Origin: Enoplosus armatus
Lineage: Eukaryota; Chordata; Actinopteri; Centrarchiformes; Enoplosidae
Length of the DNA: 64,000 bases
Direction of reading: 5' to 3'
Assembly: GCF_043641665.1 (NCBI RefSeq)
Contig: NC_092184.1
Span: 1,059,001 to 1,123,000, forward strand
The stretch's first letter is position 1, and each line of letters opens with the position of its first letter. The notes beneath the pieces are model-generated. The model was not told the DNA's origin and ran no database searches. It saw only the letters and a list, made by a program, of their open reading frames with translations. Below, in pieces: positions 25,960 to 36,609 of the stretch. The translations under genes were made by a program, and so were the position numbers.

Positions 25960-27241
25960 CCCAAAGATAAAATTTGATTGCCGACTTAAAAATAGTGCAG
26001 AATCAAAAATATTTCTTGCTGTCGTGAACAACCAACAACATCTGCGGAAGGTCTTTCCAAGGCACAGTGAAAGGAGCAAATAAAAGGTTTTTGCTACCAC
26101 AAAGTCGGCGCTGTTGCACAGCATCTGTGCTTTAGCTCTCATCAACGTGGCAAAACGTAATTGCCAATGTCATTGCCAATGAGAAAGGCTGTCATGCCGC
26201 ACATGCAGATGACCCGTCCGCCATCAGATATCTGAAGCCCTGTCAAGCTAAACAGAACGTGCAGTGTGTCATTCCTGTTATGTCCCGTTTGATGCTGGCT
26301 GCATCTGCGGTGGACGTCGCCTCGCAGGGAGTGTCAGGGCAGGTGAGGTAGCAGAGAAATGGGACAGCTGAATCGCTGCTGTCAGACTCGGAGGGAGAGG
26401 CAGCCGGCGTTTCTGCCACAAAGCCGATGATTTTCGGACACAAAAGGGAAGGGAGGTGACTCTCCATGCGGCGTGTCTAATCTGGCACTTCTAATCCACA
26501 ATCTGAAGACCTTTTTTTCTTATTTTTTTGGCCCCGAGGAATGGCGACGTAGTTCCTGTCCAACGCAGGTTTTGTCAACTCCTCCTCGGACAGACTGCCA
26601 TTTGGAGAACATCTGTTCCCGCAAACACAAAACGCAACCACGGAGAGGCAACATTTTAAATGTTGACATTCAGTGCCCGGACAACAAGGCAACAGTAACT
26701 CCTGAAGTAGCCAGAGATACTAACTCAGCTCATCCCCAACCTTGATCTATTTCAAAAGAAGGCAGAATGAAAAAAATAAATAAATAAATAAAAAAAGGGG
26801 ACCAAACTGTGACATAATAAACCACACATATTTATGTGAGACCTTCCACCTGCTGGAGGCTCCCCTCTGCACCCACAAACACAGAGCCGGTGATGGGTGA
26901 GGCAGACTGTTGAAAACAACTCATCCAGGGAAGCAGCGAATGAATGAATGAATGAATGAATGAATGAATGAATTAAAACTCCTTCGCTTCCCTGTGGGGA
27001 CCCATTCGAATGCGCTCATTCTCCCTGCCGATTCACCCGGTTCCCCTGTGGTACCAGGCGACCCCCCCCCCCGCCGTGTATGTTTTTGTTGTGGTTCAGG
27101 CGGGACATGCCTTCAGCTGGATTGTGGTGATGCGCTGTGGGTGAACGAGGCTCAGATCACCTCTGGGTGTCATTTCTCCGCAGACCCCACATGTATAATA
27201 ACCTGAGCCCCGTGCTCCTCTCTCTCTCTGTTGTTTACACA

Positions 27242-27274
<33 letters not shown>

Positions 27275-27290
27275 GCCAGCAGCCGACCTA
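25960..27290. other. Non-coding intron sequence upstream of the exon 1 donor
   Basis: No gene was found. It contains an AAAT run (about 26779-26795), a GAAT tetranucleotide array (26937-26974), a C11 run (27062-27072) and a CA microsatellite (27252-27274) about 50 bases from the mtnr1b donor. Confidence 0.45.
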
Positions 27291-27326
27291 CTACACCATG
27301 TATGAAAATAGCTTCCAGCCTCTTAC

Positions 27327-27534
27327 CCGCATTTCGCAGTTTACGGTTCCTAAGCACGGACACGATGACCAGCAGGTTTCCCAGGACATCCACCACCGTG
27401 GTGAAGATCAGCACGCTGGCCAGCGCCGCGATTGCCCATGCAGGGCGCGCTGCCCCCTGGTCCGGCCCCGGTCCCGGCCCCGGCCCGTGTTCCGTGCGGT
27501 TCTTCAGCAGCGGCTCATCCTCCGGCGTGTCCAT
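27327..27534 (-). CDS. mtnr1b: Melatonin receptor (MTNR1B-like), coding exon 1 only
   Basis: This exon encodes the extracellular N-terminus and first transmembrane helix of a melatonin receptor, a Gi-coupled plasma-membrane GPCR that lowers cAMP in response to melatonin. Reading on the minus strand, the first in-frame ATG is at 27534 (MDTPEDEPLL). An NRT glycosylation sequon lies at residues 12-14 and a Gly-Pro run at about 17-24. TM1 spans about 33-61 with the conserved GN pair at 52-53 (N1.50), followed by the intracellular loop motif RNRKLRNAG that is diagnostic of melatonin receptors. A consensus donor (G|GTAAGA) follows codon 69 plus one base, which agrees with the single intron known in loop 1 of this family. 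TM1 and the loop match MTNR1B better than MTNR1A or Mel1c as I remember them, and the FAT3 neighbour supports this. No exon 2 (TM2-TM7) is present, so intron 1 exceeds 27 kb. An open frame extends upstream of the ATG but begins only at a GTG. Confidence 0.88.
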
Positions 27535-28080
27535 AGCCCCCTCTCTCCCCTCTGTCACGCCCCGCGGTCGGCGGCGTGCGGGATCGCCGGCATGCTGTTT
27601 CACTGTGCCAGCCGAGAATGTCAGCGGTGTCCCTCAGTGGCCGCGGGTTTTTCTCTGCAGCCGCGTAACCTGCGCCAGAGTCCGGAGCCGCTCCGCCGCC
27701 CCCGCTGCCAGTCCACCCGGAGCGGACCGCGGCCCGCCGAGACCCATAGACAGGTCCAGGGACCCTGGATGCCGAGAGCAGAGATGCGCCGCCTGAATCA
27801 CCACACCTCCTCCTCCTCCTCCTCCCCCTATTCTTTCCCCTGCTCTGTCTCTCCAGACCTCATGCTCCTCATCGCTCCTCTTCTCTGCCTCTCCAGACAC
27901 ACACACCCCCCTCCTCCTACCCCCCCCCCCCCCCCCCCCCCATCCTCGCCCTCCCCTCCTCGGTTCTCTGTTGTCTACGGGACTGGAGGCAACTCTCTAC
28001 AGCTACTGTGCTGCGGGCCCACCGCAGGACGCGTCACCCGGTCATTTCACCCGCCACACTAACGGAGAACATGTGTGTCA
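27330..28080 (-). promoter_or_regulatory. CpG-rich block over mtnr1b exon 1: probable promoter and 5' UTR
   Basis: This is the most obviously G+C- and CpG-dense block of the window, with many CG dinucleotides between 27420 and 28040. It starts at the exon 1 donor and runs upstream of the ATG, as expected for a CpG-island promoter read on the minus strand. It includes a C22 run at 27920-27941, which is poly-G on the transcribed-sense strand. No TATA box or start site can be fixed by eye. The long plus-strand open frames here are by-products of the base composition. Confidence 0.55.
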
Positions 28081-28089
28081 CGGGGATGT

Positions 28090-29440
28090 TTCACTTAGTG
28101 TGGTCTTTCATTGCAAATGAAACATAGTCAGCATGTCTGATTGAGCAAATAGAGGATCTATACCCCCCCCCCCCCCCCCCCCCCCCATCACTTATCAATC
28201 AATTATCCAATTGAACTTCTCTTTTAGATAAAAAAAAATCACTTACTTTGCATAGCCCATGTGGTTTTGCGTCATATTGTATGGATCTTGACATTTTCCC
28301 GTTTGTCTCATTTGAAGGATGTGTTTTTGATCACGTCTGACCCCCCCCCCCGCCTTTTTTCTTTTGATTGGTCGTTGGTGTGTGCGGCGTGTCGACGTCG
28401 TTTCATGTTGTGAACTTGCTCATAATTTGTGAAGAAACGTGCCACAGTGTGCTGGAACTCAGCACTTTCTTGTGCAATGTTCGCATTTCCCCGTGCCCCT
28501 GTCTACCAGGTCTACCAGGTGTGCGTTAGAGGACACCTCAACTGGTGTGAAATGAGGTTTTGAAATGGTGTGAAGCTGTACTGGGAAAGTACCAGAACAG
28601 CCTGAATAAATGAATGCAGATGCTTTCATACTGGTCTACTGTGTTATCGCCACAGAGTTGTATATATATATATATATATATATTGTTACATATTCTCCTG
28701 TATACAGATGATTGGCGTAGTTAATATAAAAATCATTACACTATACAATTCGCTGAAAACAGGGTCGCTGTGTCTCCTCTCAGCCAGCCAGATCAATCAT
28801 CTTGCGACGGGATGTTGATGTTGCGACCCACGAGTTCTCAGTGGCCATTACCACATTATTTACTTCACTGCTCAGTCCCTATGTGAGTGTTGCGAGGCAC
28901 TGCGAGGCAGTTTCTGCTAAAACAATACTGTTCACTCCCCCAGTAGAGTTCCACACACATGGAGCTTCAGTGCTCCCTCAGAGGATGATGGTTTGTCCTT
29001 TTAGTTGTCACCAATCTTTATGTCTGAACAACCTATGTTGCCATTTGTCCGGAATTGTAATAATATAAGTACATGAGACAAGTACTGTCACTTTTTCCAG
29101 GTTTTCTTGCCATGAATGACATTAGTTTCTTACCACAGAACTGTGGACCGATGATAATGATAAAATAATGTTTGTAATAATGTTCTGATGTTTTCCCTTT
29201 TCATATTTGTTAGTTCATGTGCTCGGAGAACGACCGTTCCTTTTTAAAAGTACAATATTTTTGAGGTGGAAAAAACACACTGCCAGCCTGCTGATGCCGG
29301 CTTTGGTGGAGCTCAAGACTGATCCCGGGGACCGCCGCCGAAGATTGCAAATTACTTCACTGTTAAACTTGTAATGTCAGCTTGGTCTGGTGTTTAGAGA
29401 AGCACTGAACGTTAAGTGCGTTAGATGTTGACTGATCCTG
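28090..29440. other. Intergenic sequence upstream of mtnr1b
   Basis: No coding exon recognised. It includes C24 (28163-28186), C11 (28341-28351) and an AT microsatellite (28660-28684). Confidence 0.45.
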
Positions 29441-29449
29441 TTGCTGTTA

Positions 29450-29690
29450 AATGATTCATTTAGAGATGCACATATCGAATGCAGATGTTGCTACTGAGTG
29501 GCTACAGGTGTTGAAGAACTCAAAGGACAGAATCCCACACGCAGTGACAAGCGTCATTATTGGTAAGACCAGGACAGACACTGTTAAATCAACAGGTAAC
29601 ATCCCAAGTGGGACTCCCTTACATGGCCGGAATGTAAGAACATTTATCCAGAGTCCGCAAGTCACAAAGACTGGATATTTTTTCCACTTT
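29450..29690 (+). repeat. Unclassified dispersed repeat, copy 2 (partner at 7620-7800)
   Basis: This block and 7620-7800 share CAGACA...TAAATCAACAGG, then GTGGGACTC, AGAACATTTA and CAAGTCACA in the same order and strand. They are two decayed copies of one element of unknown class. Confidence 0.45.
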
Positions 29691-29989
29691 GTTTAAAAAA
29701 AACCCAAAAATGGCTGTATCCATGTATATTAAAAAAAACTGATCGCGGAAGTCCAAGACCCTATCCCAAGTCTTCTGCTTGGAGACCCCGCCACACGACC
29801 TTCGTTTTACAAAATATCTCTGCCCACACGAGAACTGAAAAAACGATTCCAAATGCTCAAGCAAGCATGCCGGGCCAGTAGGTGGTGATAAAGTCCATAG
29901 AGAGCTTACTTTCCTTTTAACCCTAACACAAACAACGGTAGCTAATTATTAATGAATTGTTATTTGAGACCTATTTCTCGCCCAAGACG

Positions 29990-30370
29990 CCATGGCGTAT
30001 GTTGGGACGGACGGCGAGATGGATTTGCTGCTTGGTGTCACGTTACAATGCAAGGCGACGAAGGCATGGTGACGAACAAGGCACTAATATCGACCAAGGT
30101 CAAGACCATCTGGGCAAAGTACCGGGAGGTGGTTGACACAGGACGGATGAAGTGGACGCGGTAGAGTGGTGGGTGTAGCTGTGGCTCGCCCGCAACAAGC
30201 TCCGTTATCTGCTGGCACCGAGTCAGTAGATGTTATCGACGTGGACTAGACCTCCTGTGTCAGTCCGGATCCTGCTGAACCCAGATTGAGATATCATCTG
30301 TCTGTTGACAGTGAGGCTTCTGCTGGAGTGTCTGCCTCGGTCAAGACGGAACGATGAGAGTTACTTCAGG
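29990..30370 (+). pseudogene. Remnant of a Myb/SANT-like transposon-derived ORF
   Basis: The frames read GTDGEMDLLLGVTLQCKATK, then ISTKVKTIWAKYREVVDTGR, then SVDVIDVD. This resembles the Myb/SANT-like DNA-binding ORFs that accompany fish DNA transposons or derive from them. Several stops and shifts separate the pieces. The family assignment is from memory and tentative. Confidence 0.35.
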
Positions 30371-31899
30371 TACGTTTGATTTGTCTTCGCTGAAAAAAAC
30401 AAAACAAAGAAGGCCTCCGGTGGAGAACACCAACAGCCCGAGGAGACCCACAAGTGAAGAGGAGGATGGTGGAGCTCACGAAACACGGAGAATCTCTACA
30501 AAAGGCGACATCGAGCCATTTGAGTAAATATTGTTTGCAGGCAAGAGCCTAATGTTGCAGCTAGGGCTCAAGGGTTGAAGTTATTTGCACTTATGCCTAC
30601 TTTGTTTACAGATGTGCTGCATTACAGATATACAGACATAACTAACACTGCACATGAGGCCACATTGAATGCATAGCATATGTGATTGAATGTGTTTTGA
30701 CAGTTTAAGCTAGGCTTATGAAATGCACTTTAAGGTATGTATATTTGTAGGCCTTGATAGCAAAACAGACATCTGAAACAAGTGTACTTACATGACACCA
30801 CCTTTTGTAACCACCCTTTTGACTCTCTTTCCTTTGGCTTCATTGCAGTCAGTCCGACAACTATTATTCCGTGTGGGGGTGGGGGTATTCCTGGTATAAT
30901 TGCATGGCTGTCATCAGTCTGCGGTCATCAAATGTGTCTTTACAGGCCTCGCAAGATCATTTTGCAGGACACAACATGCATAAATGACGAAAGGGAAGTC
31001 ATTCAGGCGTGTGTCTGTAGTAGAGAACTGTTCTCTAGCCTTGCAGCCCCCATTTTCACAGTCCTTCATGAGGACAGGCAATAAGGGATAGGGACAGTGA
31101 AGAGGCGGTGCAGCAAAGTTGAGTTACAGTAAGTTGTAAACTCGCAATGAAACCTACCATTACACAAAGCAACAATGAGCATGTTTTCAAAAAGTTTTTG
31201 CGACCTAACGTTCCTTGAGAGGCCAAAACGTTAAGTTACGTGGAAATATTTGTTTTTTTGTCACTTCATAAAGATATAATTACATTTTCCTTATGGTTTT
31301 GACTTTGCAGCACTTGACAGCACAGTGCTTTCGACAGTGTTAGTACACTTTAGTAGCAGTGTGTGCAAAAACGACTTATATGAAGCCTGCCATGACATTT
31401 TTGACAGGTTGTGATAAACGTCAAGAGGTCATGTCAGGGATCTGAAAACACTGGATTCTACACTTTGCTTAATGTAACTTTTTTTAGACTCTCCCTGACG
31501 GTAAATGTCCCAGTTTACCCACCAACCCCTAAATCATAAAAGTATATGTTGTATTGTATACCGTTGTATTCTACTTCCCCCCCTACACAGTTGTAGTTGC
31601 TGCTAACATTGCGAGCATTTCAATAATAGATGTTCAAATTTCCATTGTTTTTAGACTTCGCCTGTTGCTGAGGATGTGATGTCATTTAAAGTTCCAGACC
31701 AACTACTGAGCGGACCTAGCGGTGGAATTGCTTTCTCAACCACAGTTTTCCCAAGGCCAAGAATAAAGAAGGAACAGCTTTTTACATCATGATGGCAGTT
31801 CTTAAAATGCCGAGGAACACCTATGATTCCCTTACAACCACATAAAAAAAAAAGTTCCTATGCCATGACATGACATGTTCCTGGTGGGATGGGAGGCTT

Positions 31900-32153
31900 T
31901 TACATGATGAACTCGGTGGGCAGAGTTCCATCCGCCGTGGATGTGAGGGCCATGCTGTTTGCTCCGCCTGAAGTAAGAACTGCCGCACCTGTGGTGTGCA
32001 GCAGATAATGCACGGCGTGATTCAGCTCTGCAATGGACTTCCAGCTCAAGCTAACCTCTGAGCCAACTGAACCATGACGCCCTGACAGCGGATTCGTGCT
32101 GCACACACAGGGTGATGACCTTCTCTGTAGACTGTCATGCGTTTCCATCGTAG
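31900..32153 (-). CDS. Unidentified exon-like ORF (terminal exon candidate)
   Basis: A minus-strand frame follows an AG acceptor-like site (CTTTGCAG|CCTACG near 32154) and runs 84 codons to TAA at 31902-31900. It includes SEVSLSWKSIAELNHAVHYL and ends TADGTLPTEFIM. Codon choice looks coding-like and no stop interrupts it. I do not recognise the family, and no upstream exon was matched. It could be the last exon of an unknown gene, a retrocopy or chance. Confidence 0.25.
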
Positions 32154-33454
32154 GCTGCAAAGTTTGTAGCGGCATGCAACGATAGTTACCCCACCTGGGC
32201 CTTCCTAGGTATTTACCTGGCTGACTGATGTGAAGGGGGGTGGATGGACGGGATGGGAAAACACTAACCCACAACCTAGCTCTTGGCCAAGATATGACCC
32301 GGGTTCCTCCTCACACTATCTTTGTGAGGACATTTGGTACGAGAGCGCACACACAAACCCGTAGACACACGCGTATGCAAAGAGGCTCTGGAAGCGCGCC
32401 AGTTTAATTCATTTACAGTGAAATTGGCCAGGGCTGTCTCTGAGTTGCTGAGTCGGCATAGCCGCACCAGCGAGCGCTGGCGATGGAGACAGGAGCGAAT
32501 GAGGGATTACGGGATGCGTCGTATGAAGAGCGAGAGAGTGTTGGGGGAGGTCCCCCCCCCCTGTTCATTCACACATACGAGACTGCCTGGCCTTGTTTGC
32601 TGGTTTTGGTATCCCTAGAACAGAAAATATGATCACACACGCCATCGCAGAGCACTGCTGGGCAAATAGTTGACAGCTGGAGGATGAGGACTAAGCACCT
32701 CGCCTTGGCGGCCGACTAAAAGCAGCGCGTCAGCAGGTCTGCGGTGCATTCAGAAGTGTTTAGCGGGCCGCGTAGCTGAACACACAATCACATTAGCGCG
32801 GGAAGGGAGGGTGCCGAGGAGGCCGCCGGCCAGCATGAGACACAGATTAAATATCGTTTTACCCTTTTAACTGCTCTCTGATAAACGATGATTAACCGTC
32901 TCTGTTTATACGCTTGTGGATGAATGATTCTGTTGTGTTCAAGTATGAACAACATGGCACATTTGAAGGATAAACATATGATGCGGTTTTGGAATCAAGA
33001 ATCCTGATGTGATGCGCTTAGAAGAGCTGCTAAACGTGAAATAGCACATGTCTTCACTAAGTAGTCCAGCTAGATAAAAGGCTGTATGGGGGGGAAAAGG
33101 GGAGACAGTGTGCAGTAGTGACAGTGCATGCATCTGAACATTCACAGGCGCATTTATTCATAATTTACACTGGTTTTCCCCCGCTGTCTTGCTGTCTGCA
33201 TTTCCTCCTGTACATGCAGTGTTTTCGTTATTTTGCTGAGACTGAATCTCTGTGTCCTAGCCCAGTATCGACCTGTGAACGTAAGGGGATGAGAACAAAC
33301 GCTCGGCTCAGGCAAAGCGCTGACAGCTGCTGATTCTGAGAGCAGACGAGGTTGGTTGTCCACCTGAAACACATTGTCCAGCGGTTGCTGAGATGCTTCA
33401 GGTGGCAGTAGTGCAAGATCAAGATGAGCTGTTATGGAGCTTCCTGGCTGCTAC

Positions 33455-33585
33455 GGCGCGTAATCACAACATCCCTGGTTCGATGTTAGCAGGTGACCTT
33501 TGTTGCATGTCACTCCCTCTCTCTCCCTCTTTCCCTTCTATCGTCACTGTGAACTGTCACATCAAAACCCAGTTTCATGCGTTAA
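33455..33585 (+). repeat. SINE-like fragment
   Basis: A box-B-like CTGGTTCGATG is followed by ACCTTTGTTGCATGTCACTC and a CT-rich segment, matching the body of a common fish tRNA-derived SINE. Boundaries are approximate. Confidence 0.4.
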
Positions 33586-34339
33586 CTCCAGTAGCTCAGT
33601 GCATTGGAAACAGAGAAATGATGAAATAAATGTTGAGCTGTAACAGTAACAAATGAGAATTATTCCCAAGATATTAATGAACAATATAACCTCTGGTGTC
33701 CACCAAACGCGGCTGCATCCTAACCGGTGCGCCAATATCCAGGGGTGGAAGTACTGAATTTACTGTAACTAAGTGGTTGTTTGGGTACTTTTTTAAAATA
33801 GTATTTTTTATTTATTTATTTTTTTTTTTACAATATAGCGTGCAACAGCAAGCGGAAGTAGAAATGGAGCTAATGAAAAAAATGAGTGGGCTGCATAAGA
33901 TCAATAGAAAAGGAATGTATTGTTGGTTCGGACATGTGGGGTGATGTTGTTCCACCATGTGTGTACATCAACATGTTAATGCACTGGTGTTAATGCACCG
34001 CTTAAGAGGCAAAGTTGTCACGTTGACATTTAAGGTGTGTTGACTGATTCGCGAGATGTCAACTCACGCATTGAGTTACCTGCAGGAAAACATTCCGCCT
34101 TAAAAGTTGCCGGTTTCTCCAGTCTATGGCTAGCCATCATTAACTGGCAAAGATGAAAAAGGCAGCAAAAACACCTTTCACCCGCCATCCACTCTGACCC
34201 TGGCCAGCCTGCGCTGCATCCACAGTGGCTGCAGGAAATGGAAGCTAGCTTAGCCACGTTCGCATTGCCTAGCCTGGTAGATGAGCTTGACCTCTGCATG
34301 CGCTGGGACCTTTTCCCCATAGTGGGCGTCTCCAATGCG

Positions 34340-36560
34340 GCTTCATTTGCTCTGCAAGTAAGTAAATGAAATCATTCAAAACGCAAACTATTTGCGTTGA
34401 TTGGCCCATGTTGCTTAATGCCCGCTAATTATTGACTGCCACGTTGCAAAGTGTGTGTGTGTGTGTGTGTGGGGGGGCATTTGACGAGCTACAGATTGAA
34501 CATAAGTATATATATTTTTTTTTTAAAAGTTGTAAATAAACACGATAAACAAAATGCTTTTGGTACAGCGGCAAAGTAGGTAAAACGCAACAATTTCGCT
34601 GTGACTTGTTGACAGTATCTCCCAATAAAACGCAGATGAACTGGTTGTTTCTTACGCAAGTTAACCATTGTTTAGCACGCAGCAACTGGTGCCCATTCTA
34701 ATGCCGCTATCAGCAAAGAAATGTTAGAAAAAAGCGTTAACGCTTCATTTTACAGGTGATAATTAGATAGTAACGTATTTGTAATTTCTTTGAAATTACA
34801 CCCAAATTACCCCAACATTTACTGGAGAATTTATCAAAAATAACCCCAACATTAGTTAATAATTATATTCAGCTATTTCCCAATACGCAGGTCATAAATA
34901 GCTGCTGATTTCTTTAATACATTTCAAGGAAAGTAATACGGAGTTAACTGATAGCTACCTAGATAGTTCCTACTAGCTGAGCCCTGTTCCGTTGGCCTCT
35001 CCTCCGACTCCGCTTCTGGTGCCCATTCCGGCGCCGCTCCCCGACTGGGTCCCCCCACCCCGGACTTTGTTTTCCTCCTGGGCAGGTCGACTTCTGGGCT
35101 AACCCCCTTCACTTTTACCCAGCAGCCAAATGTGGGAATTTCTTGGTTATTGAAGAGCTGCAGCATTTATTGATGGGCAAACTGTAACCTACACTGTATA
35201 TTAACTGCCACTGGACAACTTCACTGCTGTAACTGTAACTAAATAGTAAATAGGCCTCTTTTTATACAGTACGCTATCATTCCCAAAAGAGTCTGTGTGT
35301 TGGTAACTAATTTAATGGTTTTGGTTGTTTGGTTCATACATAGATTTTCAGCAAGTTTAAGTTTTGTGACAAATTGAACTGTAACTGCTTATCAGGAAAG
35401 AGCATAAAATAATTCTTAAATCATTTTGTGGTAATTTTCAACACATTTAGGGGTCATTTGGGGATCATTTCAAGGGAATTTCAAATACGTTACTTGCTCA
35501 TTATCACCTGCTTTCCATGAAATTTGCGGACCTGTAAAATGAAGCGTTACCGGGAAAAAAAAACATAAAAAGATGAAACACACACACAGCTTAGCCATTC
35601 ACTGTTGTTTTCTGATGAAACTGACCACCACCAAGAGCCAAACATGTGGCTTCTGGCCCCCGGCATAGATGTCTCCGTAACGATGACAAAGAGTGCGGCC
35701 GGTGGTGGCAATCGTTCCGTCCTTTATTCCACAATCCGGCAAGGCGCAGTTTCATGGGGACGGCGCTGTTCAGGAAATACGGATCTGATTAAGACAAGAG
35801 TGCTAGGGGACGCTTCTGATCACCTCCAGCGGACATTTGTTGAACAAAGCAAAGACGTGGACGGAGACATGGCACAGGAGGGGTGGAGCGCTGCTTCCCC
35901 ATCGGAGACAAAATAGCTGACTTGCAGTCTGTATTGTTGGCAAATTATACGCTTACACTGTTTTGTCACTCAATCATGCCATGGCGTCTTTAAGATAAGC
36001 CCACCCGAGCACGAGCAGCTGTTATTCACACTCATATCTCTTTGTAACATAACTCTTCTCTCTCCTCATATATTCAGCCAGATAGCCTCCCACACCCAAT
36101 CACTAACACCCCCCCCCCCTTCTTCTCTCTCTTTATCTATCACAAGCCCATTGATTAAGCTGTCACACATCACTCATGCACTTTTACTTCCCACAACCAC
36201 ACTGTGACAGACCTCCCACTATTGAACAGGTTTCATTGTTTGGCTGCAAGAAGCCGGTGGGTGGAATTATGAGAAGACCAGCAGCATAAAAGCTGAAGGG
36301 CTCGTATATCTGTCTTACCTCACGACACCCGACACGTTTTTTTTTATTCTCCCAAGCGTGCATAAAATTCACCATTGATTGATTCACCAAGCGTTCCCCC
36401 TAAAGCTGTCCAAAGCTGCAGCGTACCACGGGGTGCTCTAGCGTAGTTTCCTCTGGGAATTCATCTCTGGTTCAGACTTCCAGATGGCACCTTGAAACTC
36501 GAAAACAGATCAAAAACTGTCATTTCAGATTTGAAAGAGGTCACTGGCAAAAACAAATCA
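34340..36560. other. Intergenic sequence, no gene recognised
   Basis: It contains a GT microsatellite (34449-34471) and A/T-rich sequence with repeated GAAGCGTTA motifs at about 34730 and 35540. Open frames are short and show no family signature. Confidence 0.4.
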
Positions 36561-36567
36561 AGCTCAT

Positions 36568-36606
36568 TCAGAATCAGAATCAGAAATTCTTTATTGACCC
36601 CCGGGG
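36568..36606 (-). mobile_element. L2 LINE 3' tail, minus strand
   Basis: CAGAATCAGAATCAGAAATT, then CTTTATTGACCCCCGGGGG, is the reverse of the L2 3' terminus. Only the tail remains. Confidence 0.65.
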
Positions 36607-36609
36607 GAC

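Larger units (their letters stand above)
1..27326 (-). other. Intron 1 (partial) of the mtnr1b-like gene
   Basis: From the exon 1 donor at 27326 to the left edge I find no second melatonin receptor exon. That exon should be one open frame of roughly 280 codons with TM2-TM7 motifs, and no minus-strand frame here fits. The stretch is therefore inferred to be the long first intron. It contains a DIRS retroelement, a Tc1-like remnant, SINEs, a hAT-like MITE, L2 tails and microsatellites, which are listed separately. Confidence 0.65.

Noticed and set aside
26937..26974. Regular GAAT array as a CRISPR-like or functional repeat
   Set aside because: It is a simple tetranucleotide microsatellite in a fish intron.
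27298..28062. Long plus-strand open frames (up to 254 codons) over the CpG-rich block
   Set aside because: They are antisense to the mtnr1b exon and its promoter, rich in Pro, Ser and Arg because of base composition, and show no domain.
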